Position numbers and translations under genes: made by a program. Below, one piece after another: positions 56,600 to 64,000 of a stretch of DNA of 64,000 nucleotides. The notes beneath the pieces are model-generated. The model was not told where the DNA came from. It did not search any database and worked only from the letters and a program-made list of their open reading frames with translations. Where the stretch lies: positions 40,535 through 104,534 of the forward strand of contig JASJFT010000162.1 of the NCBI GenBank assembly GCA_030770425.1. Direction: 5' to 3'. Each line of letters begins with the position of its first letter. Position 1 is the first letter of the stretch. This DNA is from Darksidea phi (Eukaryota; Ascomycota; Dothideomycetes; Pleosporales; Lentitheciaceae).

Positions 56600-58489
56600 T
56601 CATACTGCCCCAACCTGGTCGCGCTTCCCGGCAGGCGGTATCGCCGACTCTACATCTTGTCCCGACCTGCTCAGCGTCTTCTTCTGCTTCTGCGCCGCTA
56701 CCTTCACCTCCTCCTTCGACGAGATAGAACCGTGTCGGATCTTGCTCCACATACGCCGCCTCCAGCTCTTCTCCTTGCGTTCTGCTTCTTCTTTTTCCGC
56801 GTGGGCGGCTAGTAGGCGGCGCTCCTTCTCTGCGCTCTTGCTCTTGTCCTGTTCCTCTTCTTTCTTGCGTTGGTACTCATCCGGATGCATGACCTTCGTC
56901 TCGGCGTTTGATGCGTGCTGGATGCCGTGCTTGATCTTCTTTCTTGTTTTGACGTACGCCTCGAGGCCCACGAGCACAGCATACGACCGAGATATCGACA
57001 CGCGTGACATGTCGACACCGTTGTCTTGCAGCGAGTGTACGAATGCGCGAAAGTTCTTCGTCGGTGGTCGATAGTGGCCGGAAAGAGGCGAAAGACGTCG
57101 AAGCTGCCCGTCTTTGATCTTGATCAGCCCTGCAGACGATATACGCGCGCCGTGCAGGAAGGAGCTGTGCTGGAACGCCCCCGATTGCTTGATGCCGATG
57201 TAAAGACGGAACGATGTGTCTGCGACCTGCACGAAAATTCAGCATGACCCACTGACTGTGCTCGGCCATACCCACGAATATCCACGAGTTGGGCTTTACC
57301 GACCCTCTCAGCAAGTGGTTCAAAATGGTGGCCGCAGACACATGCTTGATCTTTGACAGCCCCTTCGCCCGCTGCAGGTCTTCGTTGACATAATGCTCTC
57401 CCTCAATATCGCTGTGTTCGGTGACATCCGAGGAGCTCGAATCCGACGATGAGGACGAATCCCGCCGGCTTCCGGTACCATCAAGCTTCCCGCCAGGAGC
57501 ATACGCGGGAGCTTTGTCGTCCTTGGGCACTATGCCTTCCAGGCTGTCCTTGTAGTCGGGCGTTGTGCTGATTCTTTCCCCGTTCTTGGCCCAACAGAGG
57601 CGTCCCTCTTCGTCGATCTTGACCAGATACTTCATCCGCTCTTCCCGTGACAGGTAGCGCACCTGCTCCTTCTCGAGCCTCTCCCGCGAGACTGTTGGAT
57701 GCTCGTAGTTCTTGCCCTCGCCGTAGTCCAGCCAGTAGAAGAAGTTCTCATGCGTGTCTTTCTTCTTCCAGGCGTCATGATATGCTCGGAGATTGCTCCC
57801 GTAACGGTGCTTTACATCAACCATCTCCACTGGTTAGCAATACTGTTGCGTGATGCCTGGACAGTAAAAATACCTCGAGGAAATACTGCAGGTCCATCAT
57901 CTTCGCCATCTTCTCCCGCTCCGTCTTTAGCTTCGCTTTATCCCGCCTATACTTTCTACGCTCGTCCGAGCTCATTTCTTCCTCGTCCTGAGACGGGTCC
58001 ACGGGGTCATCGCCGCCCGCTCTCCGTGCGATCTCGCCCACGCGCTTCCAGTTCTGGCGCGCGGCATCGCTCGCTGCTCGAGAGCGTGCTTCCGGGGTGG
58101 TCAGGATCTCTTCCGGGGGCAATCGATCGGAGCGGGACATGGGCCGGGTTGCGTTCTGCCATTTCGCTTTGAAGTTTCAGTAGGTGCTGGTAGTGGTGTG
58201 CTGGGAGCTAACCCTGTTTGACAGCCTGCGGGTGTCAGTTCAGCGGGCATGGCAAAAATGGGAAAGGAAGTCTTACCTCTACCCACCGCGAGCCCGCGTC
58301 TAGGCCCATTCCGTTGAGCTGCCGCCGGGTTCTGTAGCCACGGTAGTTGCGCTGTATCATCTGAGCGGCCTGCTCCTGCTCGCTGCTACCGAGGGTCGTC
58401 TGCTCTGCTTGGGAGGGGTCATCGGCGGTGGCGGTAGCGGCATGGTGCGTTGGCGGCGCATCGTGGTCTGCGTCTTCAGTGCGCGACAT
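56600..58489 (-). CDS. IQ-motif calmodulin-binding protein, plant IQM-like
   Basis: Five exons, 58489..58277, 58225..58213, 58166..57874, 57824..57276 and 57226..56600, give 564 residues. Introns are 46-51 nt. Exon 2 is a 13-nt microexon encoding AVKQ plus one base; with it the protein reads RWVE-AVKQ-AKWQN in frame, without it the frame breaks. The IQ motif MIQRNYRGYRTRR (about 44-56) would bind calmodulin. The core is MMDLQYFLEMVDVKHRYGSN, then ENFFYWLDYGEGKNY, then FQHSSFLHGARISSAGLI and SPLSGHYRPP, the signatures shared with plant IQM proteins. The C-terminus is a highly charged basic coiled coil. Role in fungi is not established; a calcium/calmodulin link is inferred. Confidence 0.85.
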
Positions 58490-59208
58490 GGAGTGACTGC
58501 GACTGCGGCATCTACATCATCATCGAGCTCGCAGCCACAGCGGCGCGCGGGACGTTTTAATGGCGGCGGGGCTAGAAAAGTACACTAGGATCCCTACTTC
58601 GCTGATTCGCCAGCTCATTTTGAGTATGAAGCGAAGAATTCAGGCCTGCCAGCGCGCGCCTGGGTATCAGACGAAATATTGAGCTTCTGTTACCCTGGAA
58701 AACACGAAAAAGCCATGTATTTACTATATAGTTCACTATAGTGGGGGGGGAGGTGTTGATGGGGGCAGATCAGCTGCTGAATTCGCTATCGACCCTTGGC
58801 GAACCATTACTGTCACAGTGAGTTCAGTATGAATCACTGTAGTGCGCAGTCTCTGAAAGTGAAAGCTCTGATTATATGGGTTGAAAAAGACGGCATTTTA
58901 TGTACAGAGAGGGATCCCTAACTATGCCACATACTAACACTGTTGGACACTGTTAGATCACGAGATTCAGCAAATAGCTATCAGTACTAGGTTAATCCTT
59001 GCGTTTAGCGAACTCCCTGATCGATCTTAGTCCCTGAGCCGTTAGCTCCGCGACAATTACTGTATACCGGTTTCATCCTCCTCCTCGCTTAATATAATAT
59101 TAGTATCTGAGTCGCTTTTACTATGTGGTCTGTATCTAGCTACTATTATATTCCGCGCTACTATAACGCTCGCCTACTAGTCCTTAGTAGTCTACTACTA
59201 AGCCTATG
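58490..59208. other. Transition from GC-balanced to AT-rich DNA
   Basis: Upstream region of the IQ-motif gene, then a run of G residues near 58741 and increasingly AT-rich sequence. TpG and CpA dinucleotides still occur up to 59207-59208, after which they all but vanish. Confidence 0.6.
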
Positions 59209-62200
59209 TCTAAATAAGGTCCTTTAGAGCGGGTAAAGCCTAAGTCGGATTAGAAAGACCTACTACGAGCGCTATAGAATTATAGAAGTCCTAGAAGGTT
59301 TTATCGACTCTATAGAAAAGTTACGCGTCGAGGGTTACTAATTTAGTAGTACCGAAAATAAACTAGAACCTCGTATCTATATACCGAAGCTATACGAGTA
59401 ATAATAGACCGTTATAAGTAAATCTATCGATTCCTATAGAGAGGATAATAGGATTAGATATAATAGGACTAGATACTATAGCTTAATTTAGATCTTCCGC
59501 TATAGCTTCGGCGAATATAATAGATCGTATATACTTAGTCCTATTATAGGTCTTCCGATTATAGGTCTTATTCTTAATATATTAATATATTTAGTATTCT
59601 AGTAAAGCGTCTATCGAAGAAAATATATACCTATATATTAGTATTAAAAAAGGCTATATATTATTCTTATATACTATATTATAGTAACTCTCGCGTAATC
59701 TTTTTAATCGAAATAGTATTAAAATTTCGTAATAGTCTAGCGCCTACGTATAGAATAGCCCTAGACTACCTAAGATCTTAAGGTCTAAATAAATCTTCTT
59801 AATATAGCTATCTAATTATCTCTAGGTCTCGTAGTTACCTATAATTAAATAGTCGTAACGATACTAGTCTTATAGTATACGGTTATTATTATATTTAATC
59901 TAAATATAAGAATTAAGTCCTAGAGACGTCTTATATATATTTAGGTAATATAAATATTTATATTTATAACGTATCTATCTATTTAAATAGTCGAAGAAGT
60001 TCTCCTACTAATACTAATTCTATTTACCCTAGTAGTCTATATATATAGTATAGGTTATATAGACTATAGCTTTCTTATTATTATTAAGCTACTATTATAT
60101 ATAATTAGTACGGTAGTATTTACGTATATAGTAGTTTACTACTACTTTTTTAATATCCGAAGTTATTTATATATACTTAGATATATAATATCTTCTACTT
60201 TACTATCCCTTTTCTCTATTAAGATTCTTTTATTAATTACTTTTAATAAGTATATAAGATATTATATACTTTATAATTCGCTTAAGTACTCTTATAAAGG
60301 TCCTTTAGACTAAGTTATTATATTAGAACTTATAGGTATATATAGTATAGTAAATTTCTACTATTATTTCGTCGTTTTTATTAGTTTTACTATTCTAGTC
60401 GTTCTCGATAGTTCCGCTATCCTAGTTATTCTTACTAGTTCTACTATTCTAGTTATTCTTAATAGTTCCGTTATCCTAATTATTCTTAACGAAGCTTAGA
60501 AAGTATAAAGTTCGTATAAAAAAGCCCGTATAAATAACTATATTCTTTTTAGTTCTAGTATTCCTACTAGTATTCTTATACGCGTAGAACTATAATAAGA
60601 TCCTTACTACTAATCTCTATTTTATCTCGATAGGGGGTATTATCTACTTATACTAATATAGTATCCTTAAGTATTATATAATAATAATAATTATTTTAAC
60701 TCGTCTATCTAACTCGTCGAGTTCGATATACTAAAGACTATACTTAGATTCGTTATTCTAACTAGTATTAGTAGTCTCGATTAACTAGCCCGAGAGATTA
60801 TCTACGATAGTCTATCTAACTTCTATAATATTAGTATTCTATATTTAGTTACCTAACGTACCTAACTTCTTATAGTTTACCGACTTATCTAGTCTATAAT
60901 TACTATCTTTTCTACCTACGTTCTATTAATATATAATACCGGCTAACGTTAGTATAGAGGTATAGAGCTACTCGATAGATAGTTATCTATAATTAAACTA
61001 GTAGTAAAGCGTAGTTATATCCCTTAGTACGTTTTCGTTAAGAGTAAAATAAATAGACTTAATATACTAATATTATAGCTACTAGCTAAAAGTATATTAT
61101 ATATTATTACTATTAAGTATAGAGGTTATTAAAGATATAATAAGTAATAGCTTATATATATACTAGGTAACGAAGTATAACGTAAATAGCCTATAGTCGA
61201 TATTTAGACTTCCTTATTATAGATATTATAAACTCTTTACTCGTATTAACTTTTAGTCGATTCTAGTAAGTAGCGAGCCTAGCTATAGGCTAGCGAGTTT
61301 AAAGAGAAGGGGAATATCTTCTTAAGCTATTCTAAGTTTTCTACTAGGTCTAGTATTTACCTTCTAAGAGTTATATATAAGAAGTTTTAGCTAGTTACTA
61401 ATAGTAATCTCTACTACTACCTAATAAACGTACGAAGGATTATAAATAAATAAGATTTATTTATTACTTATTTCTAGATCTAGTAATAGCTAATTAAGTA
61501 TTAGTATTTAAGTTAAGTTTAGCTTTCCTTATTTCTCTTATACTTTATAAATATTAGTCTTATGGCTCTCCCTAAATTCCTTATATAAAGTAAAACTAGT
61601 ATTAAGCTATATATTAACGTCGTAAAAGAAATATACTCTATTAATATTCTTTATCTTATACTAAAGAGATACTTAGATAATATTTTTAATAAAGTATACT
61701 ATTTCTTTATAACTACTTACGTAGAAGAGACTTAAAAGATTCTAATACTATAATTATATCTTAGTCTTCTTACTAAACTTAAATAATACTCTAATAAGAT
61801 CCTTTTCCTAGATAATAGCTATTATCTCGAGATATTTAAGTAGAATATTAACCTCTTTAGTTATATTATTATTAGTTATATTATTATCCTTCGTACGTCG
61901 TCTTATTACTTTACGAATAGCTTTAATCTTAGTATTACTAATCTATTTAGTCGTAGTAAGATACTACTTAGTACTAAATTACTAGTTATTAGTACTCTAT
62001 TAAGTACTACTTTTAGCTTTAGAGGAGTTACTACTATCTATAAAGAGATAGTTATTATTATAATCCTTATTAGATAGATATTACTTATCTTCTTCGTTCT
62101 AAGACTATATACTTTCGTCTAGTATTTTTAAGTCTTTTACCTATAGCTAGAACTTATATTTACTACCTATAATAGGATTATAGGATTTATTACTATCTAG

Positions 62201-64000
62201 ACTATTAGTAGATACTATAGCTAGTCCTATACTAGAAATAGGTAGGGGAGGATTTATAAAAGCTATCTTCTATATTAAAGAAAGCTCTCTTTAAGGCTAT
62301 AGTAGAGGTAAAGGTTTCTATATAGATAATTAAACCCTATATTAATCTAGAGACGACTAAACCTTATAAAAATAAGGCGACTAAGTCCTAAAGTAATTAG
62401 TAAAAGGAGATCTATATAAACGTTAATACCTATTAATACTTCTTAGAGGAGACCTATAGTATAGGGGTAATAGAGTTCTATAATAATTAGTAAAAGACCT
62501 TTAATCCTAAGAAGACTATAACTATAGACGTCTTTACTTCTTATATTAGTAGTAACTTCTACTATAGAAGCTATATAGTAATAAGGAATATTCTTTAAAC
62601 TATCTCTTATCTTTATAATAGTACTTACGAGACGTTTAAGGTCGCTAATTACTAGAGCGAGTCTACGTACTCGAGGTAGATAGTCGTTAATAGTTAATAG
62701 GTAACGAGGGTAATAGCCTTCTAATAGACCTTTTATTCCGTCTCGCTCTCTCTAGTAAGTACTTAGAATAGTAAATATCTAGAGGTAGCGTAGCTATATA
62801 GGCTAGCTTCCTTTTATTATATAAAACTTAACCGGCCTTAAGTACTTACTACTACTTCTTTCTAAACTTCTAAAGGGCCCGTCTAGGGTTACCTTATAAA
62901 GATATAATAAAAGAATAAGAAAGAGAAAACTTTAATCTAATTATTATTCTTATAACTTTTAGAACTTTACTACTCTTATAAGTAGCGAGAATCTTAGAGA
63001 GCTAGATCTTTATACTTCTTAGTAAACTAGAGAGTTCTACTATAACTTAGTAACTAGTAATAAAGTCGTATTAAGTAAATAAAGTTAAGTATAATATAGA
63101 AATAGAATCTATAGGAGATCTTATATATAAGCTAATCGTAACTAGAAAATATAATTAAGTAAGTAGAGATAAGATAAAGAGAAGAAGAGCTTAGTTACTA
63201 GTAGAAGTTTTAAGTTTCTTCTAGTAGTATATATAATCTATACGGTTATAAAAGATACGTAGTATATACGTTATATTATACCTTTCTTCTAAGATAGATA
63301 TAGAGCTAGCTATTAAACGTATCTTCTCTTAGTCTAAAAAGGGATAAGATAATATAGAGCTAATAACTATAATATATATACTATAATAAATAGAAGAAGA
63401 GAAAATAGAGTCTAGAGATTATATTTATATCTCTAAGGTTAGTTATTATCTATATATAAGAACGTCGATAGATTCTAGAAACTATTTACGTTAAGCTAGT
63501 ATTATAGTAAGAATTTAGAGTAAAATACTATAAGGAAAAGAAGTAAGAACTATAGTTAATTATAATAGCTTTATATAAGAGTAGCTTATATAGAATAGAA
63601 TACGGTATAGTAGTTAGGAGTAGTTATATAAGCTAATCTAGTATAGAAGCTAGCCTAATAGTTAGCTAAGAAGCTTACCGCGTTAATTAGAACTACTTTA
63701 TAATAAGTCTAGTATATTTAGAAGTAGTATCGCTCTTCTCCTTTATTATATAGAAGAATATTTAACTAAAAGAGATCTTATATATACCCTCGTATTATCG
63801 CTATCTTATAAAGTAGTATATTCGAGTTATAAACGATAATAACGTCTATAAATTAGTAGCTAAGGATATTTAATATTAAAATCTAACTTATAGTAAGTAA
63901 GTCTAACGTAATAAACGACTACGCGATCTAGATAGCTTTTAATTTAATACTAGTATCGATATACCTAATAACGAAATATATATAAGTTAATAGCTCTTAA
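59209..64000. repeat. AT-rich, RIP-saturated block
   Basis: In about 4.8 kb I find one TpG/CpA dinucleotide on either strand (at 61563-61564), although CpG, TpA and GpC are frequent. This is the expected end point of repeat-induced point mutation, which turns CpA to TpA on both strands. As a direct result there are almost no ATG codons and no open frames. The block is presumably a transposable element or several, too eroded to classify by eye. It runs off the right end of the window. Confidence 0.85.

Noticed and set aside
1..64000. CRISPR arrays, operons or bacterial-type regulatory sites
   Set aside because: The DNA is eukaryotic. The tandem repeats seen lack CRISPR spacing, and ribosome binding sites do not apply.
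58740..64000. Telomere at the right end
   Set aside because: No TTAGGG/CCCTAA arrays are present. The AT-rich block alone does not prove a subtelomeric position.

Overview
This window is nuclear DNA from a filamentous ascomycete (Pezizomycotina, probably a Dothideomycete). The signs are short introns of 44-137 nt with GT..AG ends and CTGAC/CTAAC-like branch points, HET-domain genes, a WSC protein, a UncA-type kinesin-3, and sequence eroded at CpA sites as expected of repeat-induced point mutation (RIP). All gene models below were joined by hand from reading frames and splice sites. No RNA evidence was available.

Layout. 1-18 kb holds mostly conserved genes: a DUF7918-like tryptophan-rich protein, the tRNA methyltransferase TRM5 diverging from a kinesin-3 motor, a stand-alone MoCo-sulfurase-like PLP enzyme and a tiny Tyr/Ser-rich protein. 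18-31 kb is an accessory island: a HET pseudogene broken by nonsense codons and frameshifts, a short AT-rich block, a 37-bp direct repeat bounding about 4.9 kb, a C2H2-like gene, a minisatellite, then an intact HET gene converging on a P-loop (STAND/NACHT-like) NTPase gene with only 51 bp between them. 31-41 kb holds a secreted S41 peptidase, an MFS transporter, the FAN1 nuclease and a secreted GH25-like protein that has lost catalytic acids. 41-49 kb is mixed: a pseudogene with in-frame stops, copies of a dispersed repeat, an F-box-like gene, a WSC-domain protein with a Pro/Thr tandem repeat, and long non-coding stretches. 49.7-58.5 kb holds a 1,738-residue protein with 15 DUF3659-type repeats and an IQ-motif protein resembling plant IQM proteins, which contains a 13-nt microexon. 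From about 59.2 kb to the end of the window the DNA is an AT-rich block in which I found one single TpG/CpA dinucleotide in about 4.8 kb. That is what saturating RIP would leave.

How genes work together. Most housekeeping genes here are unrelated neighbours sharing short divergent promoters (TRM5/kinesin; NTPase/S41 peptidase; FAN1/hypothetical). The one functional grouping the sequence suggests is the 18-31 kb island. HET and NLR-like NTPase genes are the usual building blocks of fungal allorecognition and programmed cell death, and the intact HET/NTPase pair is the best candidate for an undescribed system.
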